Shown: positions 1 to 6,947 of the stretch, in pieces | Position numbering within the stretch: position 1 is the stretch's first letter | Layout of the letters: each line of letters starts with the position of its first letter | Virus record (IMG/VR): IMGVR_UViG_3300034018_001699 | Location: 1-36,478 of that record | From: a virus | Reading direction: 5' to 3' (one strand) | Length of the DNA: 36,478 nt | Translations under genes and position numbers: made by a program | Notes under the pieces: generated by a model | The model's database searches: none | What the model saw: only the letters and a program-made list of their open reading frames with translations | What the model was told of the DNA's origin: nothing

Positions 1-144
1 GACGCAAGCGGCGCGACGGATGCCACAGGCGATGCATTCGCTTCAATGGGTGGTGCTCTCGGCATTGCTGAGACTGCTGCCGGTTATCTGATCAAAGCTT
101 GGGACCTAGTCAACATCGCCCTGAATTCGGTGATGGGGACAGGC
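1..144. repeat. Left copy of the 144-bp end redundancy
   Basis: These bases recur at 36335-36478 with a single difference: T at 127 against A at 36461. The reading frame of the tape measure gene continues exactly across the join. The redundancy therefore marks a circular assembly of about 36,334 bp, not two genes. Whether the virion DNA is circularly permuted by headful packaging or has fixed ends cannot be told from this. Confidence 0.93.
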
Positions 145-900
145 CGAATGCTTATGCGGGTCCTACTCAACCTGTTCAAGCTGATGATCAACAACCCCTT
201 AGCGCGAGGCACCTTCGGCAAGGAGACGATTGACAACCTGGTCACGATCGTGGACGAGGTGGACAAGGTCACAGCGAAGTTGATGGATGAGAACAGCCAG
301 GCCATCAGGAGTTCTCGGGACTCTCTCCTTGATCCAAAGACCGGGGAGAAGGCTGTCGCTAATGTCCAGGACTTCATCAAGGACCAGCAGAAGAAATACG
401 CAGATAAGCGAGAGAAGCTCAAAGCAGCTCGGGAGCAGGTCAAAGCGGACAGCGAAAAAGCCGACCAGGAAGCCAAGGCAGCAGCAGCAAGCTTGGACGG
501 TCAGATGGGCGAAGCTGGTAGCGAAATGGCGGACGGCTTAGCCAAGGCACGAGAAGAGGCAGCTAAGCGATGGGCGAAGACAGACACCGGATTCGCATTC
601 AGCGATATGAAGCCCATCGAGAATCTAGCCACAGCAGCTCCACCAGAGAAGCCAGAAGAGGAAGACAAGGGTCCGACAGCGGAAGAGCTTGCAGCCAAGG
701 CACAAGAAGAGATGGCACAAAAGGCTGTTGAGCTTGCAAGTCCTCAGACCCTGGAGTCCACGAGCTTAGCAGCTTTTGAGCGATTCAGGGAGAACGCGCA
801 GAACGAACAGAAGCAGCTTATGGAGAAACAGCTTGCCGTTCAATCGCGGATGGCAGCAGCTTTACAAAATCCGAAAATTACAGTCGTGGAGGTTGGATAA
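1..900 (+). CDS. Tail tape measure protein, C-terminal part
   Basis: This is the 3' part of the tape measure gene, which begins at 35456 and crosses the circular junction. Joined as 35456-36334 plus 1-900, it encodes about 592 residues. The open frame runs in from base 1, so the ATG at 46 is internal. The region starts with an Ala/Gly-rich hydrophobic stretch and then becomes highly charged: Lys/Glu/Ala-rich helical sequence around 280-560 has the look of a long coiled coil. The tape measure fills the tail tube and sets tail length; 592 residues predicts a rather short tail. The gene ends one base before the ATG of the next tail gene. Confidence 0.9.
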   Translation, partial: DASGATDATGDAFASMGGALGIAETAAGYLIKAWDLVNIALNSVMGTGRMLMRVLLNLFKLMINNPLARGTFGKETIDNLVTIVDEVDKVTAKLMDENSQAIRSSRDSLLDPKTGEKAVANVQDFIKDQQKKYADKREKLKAAREQVKADSEKADQEAKAAAASLDGQMGEAGSEMADGLAKAREEAAKRWAKTDTGFAFSDMKPIENLATAAPPEKPEEEDKGPTAEELAAKAQEEMAQKAVELASPQTLESTSLAAFERFRENAQNEQKQLMEKQLAVQSRMAAALQNPKITVVEVG

Positions 901-1809
901 ATGTCGGCAATCCTTGGGATCAAGCTTGGGAAAAATGCGGTCGATACCTGGAACGAGAAAGACTTTCGGATCGATACCGAGCATACCGAGATCTACAAAG
1001 TCTTGATGACAACCGGTGTCGGCCTGACCGGCCAGCTATGGGAAGCTGCGCAAGAGAACTTGGTCGCTAATGTGTCCGGTCTTCCAAGAATCGGGACCGG
1101 CTCGGTGATTCTGCCTGGTGCTTTTTGTATCAAGCGAAGCTTCCAGGAGGTTGGACCGGCCACCTGGGAAGTAGAATGTACTTACAGCAACATCCAGAAG
1201 CGTGGGGATGACTCGGACGTAAACAACAACCCCTGGGACATCGATCCAGAATGGACCTGGGGATTCGAGAATATGGAAGTCCCGATGACTGCCGACGCGC
1301 AGGACTCGACGAGGGCAATCACAAATTCCGCTGGAGAACCTCTACCACCAGTCACCAAGCCAATTGCAATCACGGTACTGACCATCCGTCGCGCCGAGTT
1401 ATCCTTTAACGACTCGATAATTGACACCTATGTCAACCACGTAAATTCATCGACGTACTGGGGACGGGCAGCAGGTAAGGCCCTGATGGCTGGCATCACA
1501 GCACAGACAGCCAAGCGGGACTTCACGAAGTATTTCAACGTGGAATACACGATCAAGTTCAGCCCATTGCCGGAAGGCTGGGCATTCGAGCCACTCGACG
1601 AGGGGACCTATTATTGGCAAGGTGGAGTTGGCACCGGTCGAAAAGTCCCCTTCGGTGACGATGCATTCCAGCAGGTGGTAGGCAACCTCAACGGCTCGGG
1701 AGGAAAGAATAGCAATCCACTGACTCCATCATTCGTCAGCCCACCGTATAATCGATATGACGAAGTAAACTTCAACGCTCTGAATCTCGGTCCTTTCACC
1801 TGGGCATAG
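901..1809 (+). CDS. Putative tail protein downstream of the tape measure
   Basis: A 302-residue protein whose ATG directly abuts the tape measure stop, preceded by a GGAGG-type site (gtggaggttgg). I recognise no named domain. The sequence is polar, rich in Asn, Trp and aromatic residues, with no signal peptide or membrane segment, as expected for a beta-rich structural protein. In siphophages the slot after the tape measure normally holds the distal tail or tail-hub protein, so a tail-tip role is inferred from position. The next gene begins 1 nt after its stop, so the two are probably translationally coupled. Confidence 0.62.
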   Translation: MSAILGIKLGKNAVDTWNEKDFRIDTEHTEIYKVLMTTGVGLTGQLWEAAQENLVANVSGLPRIGTGSVILPGAFCIKRSFQEVGPATWEVECTYSNIQKRGDDSDVNNNPWDIDPEWTWGFENMEVPMTADAQDSTRAITNSAGEPLPPVTKPIAITVLTIRRAELSFNDSIIDTYVNHVNSSTYWGRAAGKALMAGITAQTAKRDFTKYFNVEYTIKFSPLPEGWAFEPLDEGTYYWQGGVGTGRKVPFGDDAFQQVVGNLNGSGGKNSNPLTPSFVSPPYNRYDEVNFNALNLGPFTWA

Positions 1810-1810
1810 C

Positions 1811-2437
1811 ATGGCTGAAAAACAAGTAGCAACATTCTCCAGCACTCTGACATCCAAGCTTAAACGGATGGCTGACAGCTGGACCCCTGGAGCATCCACA
1901 GCAGGTCACATGACAGCTCGCAATGCGGTAGGCTGCTGGATCATGCAAGCCATGGCTGAGATACCAGCGGCCACCGGCCAGTGTGCAACACCTGGCACTC
2001 TGATCGGCATCACGCCAGGCGTGGGGACTGCGAGAATCTGCCACAGAGACAGAGCTACAGGCCTGGTGGTTCCATATCGACCAAACGGACTCGATGTGAC
2101 CAACACGGTCTACAACCTTAAAAAGCGAAAAATTAAAGGGGGCGGGTACTTCCTCGGAACCCGCGACCTAAATGGATCGATCTATGTCGAGGAGTATTAC
2201 AGTCACTGCTCATGCGCTCAGGAAGATGGGACCACCACCTTGACGGTGGTCACTAACGTATCCTTCGACGTGAGCAACTGTAGGCTGGTGGTATGTACTC
2301 GCCAGATATGCTTGCCACCTGGAGCTGAGATCTCCGAAGAGAGTTGCGGCGGTGGTGGTGGTGGTGGATCTGGAGGTCTCCCGGAGACTGGCGGGGAAGA
2401 TCCACCAGGGCCAGGACCAGGAGGGGGACTGTTTTAG
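1811..2437 (+). CDS. Tail-tip region protein with Gly-rich C-terminus
   Basis: A 208-residue protein of unknown family. The body has scattered cysteines, including HCSCAQ and CRLVVC motifs, and ends in a low-complexity tail: after ESC comes a run of seven glycines, then SGG, then a Gly/Pro/Glu stretch. Such Gly-rich tails are common in phage tail-tip and adhesin proteins. It sits between the presumed tail-hub gene and a Gly-Ser-repeat protein and is probably co-translated with both (gaps of 1 and 3 nt). A structural or adhesion role is inferred from position only. Confidence 0.6.
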   Translation: MAEKQVATFSSTLTSKLKRMADSWTPGASTAGHMTARNAVGCWIMQAMAEIPAATGQCATPGTLIGITPGVGTARICHRDRATGLVVPYRPNGLDVTNTVYNLKKRKIKGGGYFLGTRDLNGSIYVEEYYSHCSCAQEDGTTTLTVVTNVSFDVSNCRLVVCTRQICLPPGAEISEESCGGGGGGGSGGLPETGGEDPPGPGPGGGLF

Positions 2438-2440
2438 CAG

Positions 2441-2788
2441 ATGGGATACTCAATCGATGTGCGCAGCTGCGCCGGGTGCTGCGGGTCCGGTTCGGGCTCA
2501 GGTAGCGGGTCTGGATCTGGCTCTGGATCTGGTAGCGGGTCTGGCTCGGGCTCTGGTTCAGGTAGCGGCAGTGGAAGCGGCTCAGGCTCTGGCACTGGCC
2601 CGACGCTATGCGATGGACTTTGCTTCTACCGGTGGGATGCATTAGACAACAAGTGGGTGTTCCAGTACGAGACGTGCATCAATTTCGAAGAGACTTCGCT
2701 TGTCTGTGGTTGTATCGGTACAATCGAGACATCTGGCGGATACGATGGCGAAATGGCCTTCAAGCAGTGTGTTTTCTCCGAGGTTTAG
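2441..2788 (+). CDS. Cys-rich protein with an 18-unit Gly-Ser repeat
   Basis: A 115-residue protein in three parts: a Cys-containing N-terminus (CAGCC near residues 10-14), a run of 18 Gly-Ser dipeptides encoded at 2483-2590 followed by GTGP, and a Cys-rich C-terminal module with LCDGLCF, ETCINF and VCGC motifs. The repeat uses all four glycine codons and all six serine codons, so it is kept by selection on the protein and is not a fresh DNA slippage product. Gly-Ser runs act as flexible linkers, and serines in such runs can be glycosylation sites. A glycosyltransferase fusion lies about 480 nt downstream. A tail-tip role is inferred from position. Confidence 0.7.
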   Translation: MGYSIDVRSCAGCCGSGSGSGSGSGSGSGSGSGSGSGSGSGSGSGSGSGSGTGPTLCDGLCFYRWDALDNKWVFQYETCINFEETSLVCGCIGTIETSGGYDGEMAFKQCVFSEV

Positions 2789-2794
2789 GACACG

Positions 2795-3268
2795 ATGGAC
2801 AAATGCGAGCGCAGGCGAGAGCACGAGGGATTGATCTTTTGCGATGTGGCCAAGGAGTGGGCCGAAGGACTTGATATTCCGGTCACTCTCGCGGCATGCA
2901 AAGTATGCCTTGGGTGTGCAAAACCAAAGCAAGTCAACCGGGTGACTGTCTCCATTGCCATGGCTCGTCTGAGTCGAGACAACCACGAGCTATGGGTTAA
3001 GAAACAACCCGAGACCCTGGAGCACTTGCTCGAACCAACCATGTCCGAGAAGGCAATCCGGTACATCAACTCTACAACCCAATGGGTGATGGAAGGTCGG
3101 CCAGAGCGTACCGACGCACAAGTCGAAGCGGTCCTCAAGATCTGCCGAGCGTGCGACAATTGGACCGGTCATTCGTGCGACTTGTGTGGCTGCGAGATCA
3201 ACGAGTCGAATGGATGGCAGAATAAGGCTAGGCGATCAACGGAAAATTGCCCAAAAGGACACTGGTAG
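2795..3268 (+). CDS. Cys-rich putative zinc-binding protein
   Basis: A 157-residue protein with two Cys clusters. The N-terminal one contains AACKVCLGC. The C-terminal one (about residues 125-157) has the pattern KICRACDNW, SCDLCGCEI, then NCPKGHW. This CxxC...CxxCxC...CPxxxW arrangement recurs in small domains of phage and bacterial proteins and probably binds zinc. It has no signal peptide. It lies between the Gly-Ser-repeat protein and the glycosyltransferase-methyltransferase. It could be an accessory protein of the modification block or a tail component; I cannot assign a function. Confidence 0.62.
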   Translation: MDKCERRREHEGLIFCDVAKEWAEGLDIPVTLAACKVCLGCAKPKQVNRVTVSIAMARLSRDNHELWVKKQPETLEHLLEPTMSEKAIRYINSTTQWVMEGRPERTDAQVEAVLKICRACDNWTGHSCDLCGCEINESNGWQNKARRSTENCPKGHW

Positions 3269-3270
3269 AC

Positions 3271-4968
3271 ATGCCCAACCACAACGAGCTAACGCAATCC
3301 TGGACAGTTGAACAATGCATGGCACTCATGCAGCAGCCACCAGGACCATGGCCTGCTAACTGGTTCGGCTATCCAAACGTCATCGAGGCTTTTCGAAGGC
3401 TCTTTGACCAGGCCTCAAAGTCTGTCCCTCGTACTCCAGATAGATGGGATCACGATCGCGGCATTGTGATCTGTGGTGGTGGCTGGCGATTCTTCCCATC
3501 GATCTATGTGACTGTCCGACAGATTCGCGCCCATGGCTGCGACTTGCCAATACAGGTCTGGTACTTGGGGGATCGCGGGGAGTTCGATCTTAGGATGGCT
3601 CAAGCCTTAGAGCCTTACAATGTCGGCTGGGTGTGCGCCAACTCGTGGCAGCGGACCAGGGGCATTCCTCGAAGGATCTTGGGCGGATGGGAAATGAAAC
3701 CATTCGCGGCCCTGCATGCTCCATTCAAGGAGGTCATCTGCCTCGATGCCGATTCGTACCCGGTCTACAATCCCGAAGTCTTCATGGCCCACCCCGAATA
3801 CATGCGGGTCGGTGCTGCGTTCTGGCCGGATCAACAGAAGCTCGAACACGGACAGTGGGAGCGTTTTGGCTTACCATGGCATGATGAGCAAGCCTTTGAA
3901 TCGGGTCAGTACATGGTGGACAAGTCCAGGCACTATGACGCATTGTGGTTAACGGACTGGATGAATGATTACAGCGACTACGTGTATAAGCACATCTACG
4001 GCGACAAGGACACATTCCACCTATGCTGGCGAAAGATGGGCCGAGAGTGCTGCATCCCGACCACCCATCCCGGATGGCATCACGTAGCATTCATGCAGAA
4101 GGACTTCGACGGTCGGACGTTGTTTGTCCATCGAACCCGCGACAAGTTCCGATGGGAGGGGGACATTGACGGCCAGCCTGTCAACAAGTGGTATATGACC
4201 GGTCAGTATAATCATGCGGTGGCCTTCATTGCCGACATGCCAGATGAGATCCAGGCCCACGGATACTGCGACGAGTCGAGCAAGCTGATTCGACCGGACA
4301 AGCACTTTCATTTTTCTGACGGGCCGACAGGCGTAGCTCGTCGAACTTGGGACGAGGTCGCTTTATACAACGAGTATCGATTGCCGAACAAGTTCAGCAG
4401 CAAGGACGTGATCATCGATTGCGGTGCCCACATGGGGGCTTTTAGCTGGTCCTGTCTTCGTCGCAATGCTGGGCTTGTAATCGCGGTCGAACCCATGGCG
4501 GAAAATGTCGAGAGACTCGCAGCCAACCTGGATCGCGAGCGAAACCGAATCGAGATCATCCCTAAGGGCGTGTGGCGTGAAAATGGATCGATCACCTTGG
4601 AGGACGATCCAATGCACGAGCCAGGCGTGACAACCACGTTTAACCTGCTACAGACCAGCGAGTCGGGTCGGATCGTGCAGACGATCACCATGGACTCGGT
4701 AATCGATCGAGCGGTTAGTCTGTCTCCATCGGGTCGAGTGCGACTGCTCAAGGTGGATTGCGAAGGTGGCGAATACCCTGGGCTGTTGTGGTGCTCCAGG
4801 TTAGGGCTCGTGGATGAGATCTGCGGGGAGGTCCATCGCAATACCACCATCGACGGTACTGTCTATTCAACTGAGGACATCGAGCGACGATTGACCGACG
4901 AAGGCTTTACCGTCGAGGTCAAGCAGAACGGACCGAATACAGATCTACTTTGGGCGGTGAGAGAATGA
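3271..4968 (+). CDS. Glycosyltransferase-FkbM methyltransferase fusion
   Basis: A 565-residue two-domain enzyme. Residues ~60-300 look like a nucleotide-sugar-dependent transferase of the putative mannosyltransferase type (CGGGWRFFPSIYV; a DAD metal-binding motif at 159-161 in LDADSYPVYNPEVF). Residues ~375-560 form an FkbM-family SAM-dependent O-methyltransferase: DCGAHMGAF as the SAM loop, VEPMAEN after it, and LLKVDCEGGEY near 492-502. The family knowledge suggests sugar transfer followed by O-methylation. I chose ATG 3271, with AAAGGA upstream and 2 nt after the preceding stop, over a TTG at 3247 that would overlap that gene. It lies in the tail-tip block, so a virion protein such as the Gly-Ser-repeat protein is a plausible target. 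The substrate is unknown. Confidence 0.85.
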   Translation: MPNHNELTQSWTVEQCMALMQQPPGPWPANWFGYPNVIEAFRRLFDQASKSVPRTPDRWDHDRGIVICGGGWRFFPSIYVTVRQIRAHGCDLPIQVWYLGDRGEFDLRMAQALEPYNVGWVCANSWQRTRGIPRRILGGWEMKPFAALHAPFKEVICLDADSYPVYNPEVFMAHPEYMRVGAAFWPDQQKLEHGQWERFGLPWHDEQAFESGQYMVDKSRHYDALWLTDWMNDYSDYVYKHIYGDKDTFHLCWRKMGRECCIPTTHPGWHHVAFMQKDFDGRTLFVHRTRDKFRWEGDIDGQPVNKWYMTGQYNHAVAFIADMPDEIQAHGYCDESSKLIRPDKHFHFSDGPTGVARRTWDEVALYNEYRLPNKFSSKDVIIDCGAHMGAFSWSCLRRNAGLVIAVEPMAENVERLAANLDRERNRIEIIPKGVWRENGSITLEDDPMHEPGVTTTFNLLQTSESGRIVQTITMDSVIDRAVSLSPSGRVRLLKVDCEGGEYPGLLWCSRLGLVDEICGEVHRNTTIDGTVYSTEDIERRLTDEGFTVEVKQNGPNTDLLWAVRE

Positions 4969-5408
4969 ATAACCTGTCAAAGTCGCTGATTGAATCCTAC
5001 TTGTTCGTTTTGGCCTTGATGGCTGTCTTCGCGTTGTTTGCTTGGATGACTCGCGGGTCAAGCATACCACCAGAGCCACCAGAGCAACTGAGCGAAGCCA
5101 CTGTAGATGGATGGGGAGAGCCCCGCAGCTCCGAATGGTCGGCGGTGCGAGCAGCTCACGTCAAGCGGCATCCGGCCTGCCTGGCTTGCGGATCGGTCGA
5201 GCAGCTCAACGTTCACCACATCGAGCCATTCCACTTGCGACCGGACCTGGAGCTAGAACCAAACAACCTGGTGACCCTGTGTCGCGAGCATCACTTCCGC
5301 ATTGGTCACGATCCAGACGGACCATGGAAGCCACAAAAACCAAGCTGGATCAAGTCGAATCCGAATGTCAGGCAAGACTCCATCAACTGGGCAAGGTCAA
5401 GCAAGTGA
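4965..5408 (+). CDS. Membrane-anchored HNH endonuclease
   Basis: A 147-residue protein. Residues ~11-28 form one hydrophobic transmembrane segment followed by a Pro-rich linker. Residues 72-115 carry an HNH nuclease fold: CLACG (C72, C75), VHHIEPFH (H84, H85), an EPNNL loop, and TLCREHH (C106, H109, H110). The two CxxC-like pairs would hold the structural zinc; His85 is the likely general base. ATG 4965 overlaps the previous stop as ATGA, and an upstream TTG is less likely. HNH proteins often sit near terminases and help packaging, but a membrane anchor is odd for that. Action on DNA entering or leaving at the membrane is possible but untested. Confidence 0.82.
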   Translation: MNNLSKSLIESYLFVLALMAVFALFAWMTRGSSIPPEPPEQLSEATVDGWGEPRSSEWSAVRAAHVKRHPACLACGSVEQLNVHHIEPFHLRPDLELEPNNLVTLCREHHFRIGHDPDGPWKPQKPSWIKSNPNVRQDSINWARSSK

Positions 5409-6256
5409 ACCAACTGAGAACAGCTATATGGTGGACCACTTTTGCCTGTAACTTCAAGTGCAAATACTGCTGGGAAGTCCAGGCCCAAGAGCGGGGAGAG
5501 TTTAAGCCTGAGCCATTCTTGCCATGGGAGAAATGGGTCGAGGTATGGAACAAGCTCAAGCCTCAATTCCTCGACATCACAGGCGGTGAACCATTTCTCC
5601 CTGGGATCGGCCTGGTTCAAATCCTTGAGCACCTGGACAAGTCTATTAAAGTCTCCATCACGTCCAATCTGTCTCACAGTCTTCTAGACTTCGTCAAGGT
5701 AGCGACACCACACCAAGTTCACTCGATCACGGCTAGCTTTCACCCGACCGAAAACGGGACGAAGCAGCAGCCAATGAACCCAGAGATATTCATCGGGCGG
5801 GTGAAGTTTCTCCAGGAGTTTGGCTACCAGGTCACAGCGAATATGGTGGCTTGGCCAGAACAGCTTTGGCTTATCCCGCATTGGGTCCAAATGTTCGACG
5901 CTCAGGGAATCCGCTGGCATGTGGACCCCTACCAATCCATCGCCTATTACCCCTGGGATTACACCGAAGCACAGAAAGAAATGCTTCGTCCATTCATGCG
6001 AGAGAATCGAGCCTGGGGGCTAGATCCCAAACCAGATGGCAAGCAGGTACTCTGCTCAGGTGGGATCGACCATATCAGCGTTCAGCCGAATGGTGATGCC
6101 TGGCGTTGCATCCTGGAGCGCCAACAGCTAATCGGCAAGCTTGGTAACGTCTTCGATCCAGATTTCCGACTGGCCACAGAATCGAGACCCTGTGACCAGT
6201 CCTGGCAATGTCCAGCCTGCGATAGAGATAAGGTCAGCCTGGTTCAGATCGGCTAG
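5405..6256 (+). CDS. Radical SAM enzyme with SPASM/twitch-like Cys C-terminus
   Basis: A 283-residue radical SAM protein. The CxxxCxxC motif for the [4Fe-4S] cluster is at C15, C19 and C22 (ACNFKCKYC), followed by the SAM-contact motif DITGGEPF. The C-terminus adds further cysteines (LCSGG, WRC, and CDQSWQCPAC), like the auxiliary-cluster SPASM/twitch domains of enzymes that modify peptides. I chose GTG 5405, which overlaps the previous stop as GTGA; an in-frame ATG at 5324 would give 27 more residues but an 84-nt overlap. It is the last gene of the rightward operon, beside the glycosyltransferase fusion. Peptide or sugar modification is inferred; it lacks the spacing of QueE-type enzymes. 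Confidence 0.85.
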   Translation: MNQLRTAIWWTTFACNFKCKYCWEVQAQERGEFKPEPFLPWEKWVEVWNKLKPQFLDITGGEPFLPGIGLVQILEHLDKSIKVSITSNLSHSLLDFVKVATPHQVHSITASFHPTENGTKQQPMNPEIFIGRVKFLQEFGYQVTANMVAWPEQLWLIPHWVQMFDAQGIRWHVDPYQSIAYYPWDYTEAQKEMLRPFMRENRAWGLDPKPDGKQVLCSGGIDHISVQPNGDAWRCILERQQLIGKLGNVFDPDFRLATESRPCDQSWQCPACDRDKVSLVQIG

Positions 6257-6942
6257 TCTGTACCTAGCTCAAAGCCTTTCGCGGTAATGCGGATCGCCTT
6301 GCGGCTCGGAAGTGTGTAGGTGAATCCTTCGACGAGGATGAAATCCTCCATCCTTCGGATCGCGTGCCACTTGCCGGTCTTGTCGTTCGCGTACTCAACT
6401 CGATCATCTCCGATCAACAGCCACTCTTTGCAACTCTGCGACCAGTATAAATCGCTTGCGAGTCGCTCTTCATCCTTGCCGAGCACACGCCAGCCGCTGG
6501 GGATGTTGTCGCGGGATCGGCAACTATCCGAAGATGCTGGATTATTCTTTTCAATGCGGCGGCGATACCAAAGCTTTCCGGATTGGTGTCTGCATCCCCT
6601 CTCGGCGTAATCCGACTTGCCCCACTCATTATCTTGATAATTTCCCCAAGCCTCATCGCCCTCTTGTAACTCCTCCGGCGGAAACTTCTCCAGCAACCTC
6701 CACCCTTCGCCGGGATCTGGCTTGTTCTTTAGGATCTCAGGCGGGTCGTAGACTTGGCATTTAATCCATGCTGAACCACTGTCACAACAAAAAGCCGAAT
6801 CACTCCATCCGGCTAGATTTCGAGGATACCAGGGGCCAGTGTCGTCATCGCGAAACCTGGCCCAAACTGCTTCGCCTTTCATCACCCGTGCAACATCATC
6901 AGCCGTTGCGTCACGGTAAAACTGTTCAATTTTTTCTTCCAT
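6253..6942 (-). CDS. Hypothetical protein with two tandem GWR modules
   Basis: A 229-residue protein of unknown function, last in the leftward replication operon. It contains two similar stretches, each starting with GWRLL or GWRVL, with a tryptophan cluster midway and ending near an RR or RRR (around residues 80-130 and 150-200). This looks like an internal duplication of a small domain of the kind found in phage early proteins. ATG 6942 is preferred because AAAGGA lies 8 nt upstream; the ATG at 6951 would place that site too close. Its stop shares the tetranucleotide CTAG with the stop of the convergent radical SAM gene. Confidence 0.6.
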   Translation of the reverse strand: MEEKIEQFYRDATADDVARVMKGEAVWARFRDDDTGPWYPRNLAGWSDSAFCCDSGSAWIKCQVYDPPEILKNKPDPGEGWRLLEKFPPEELQEGDEAWGNYQDNEWGKSDYAERGCRHQSGKLWYRRRIEKNNPASSDSCRSRDNIPSGWRVLGKDEERLASDLYWSQSCKEWLLIGDDRVEYANDKTGKWHAIRRMEDFILVEGFTYTLPSRKAIRITAKGFELGTD

Positions 6943-6947
6943 TGTCC

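Noticed and set aside
2352-2645. Alternate-frame Ala/Gly/Val protein across the Gly-Ser repeat
   Set aside because: It is a shadow frame of the repeat, without a ribosome site, and overlaps two better-supported genes.
5042-5404. N-terminal extension of the radical SAM frame to 5042
   Set aside because: It overlaps the HNH gene in another frame, has no ribosome site, and the sequence is an Arg-rich shadow; the family motif starts just after GTG 5405.
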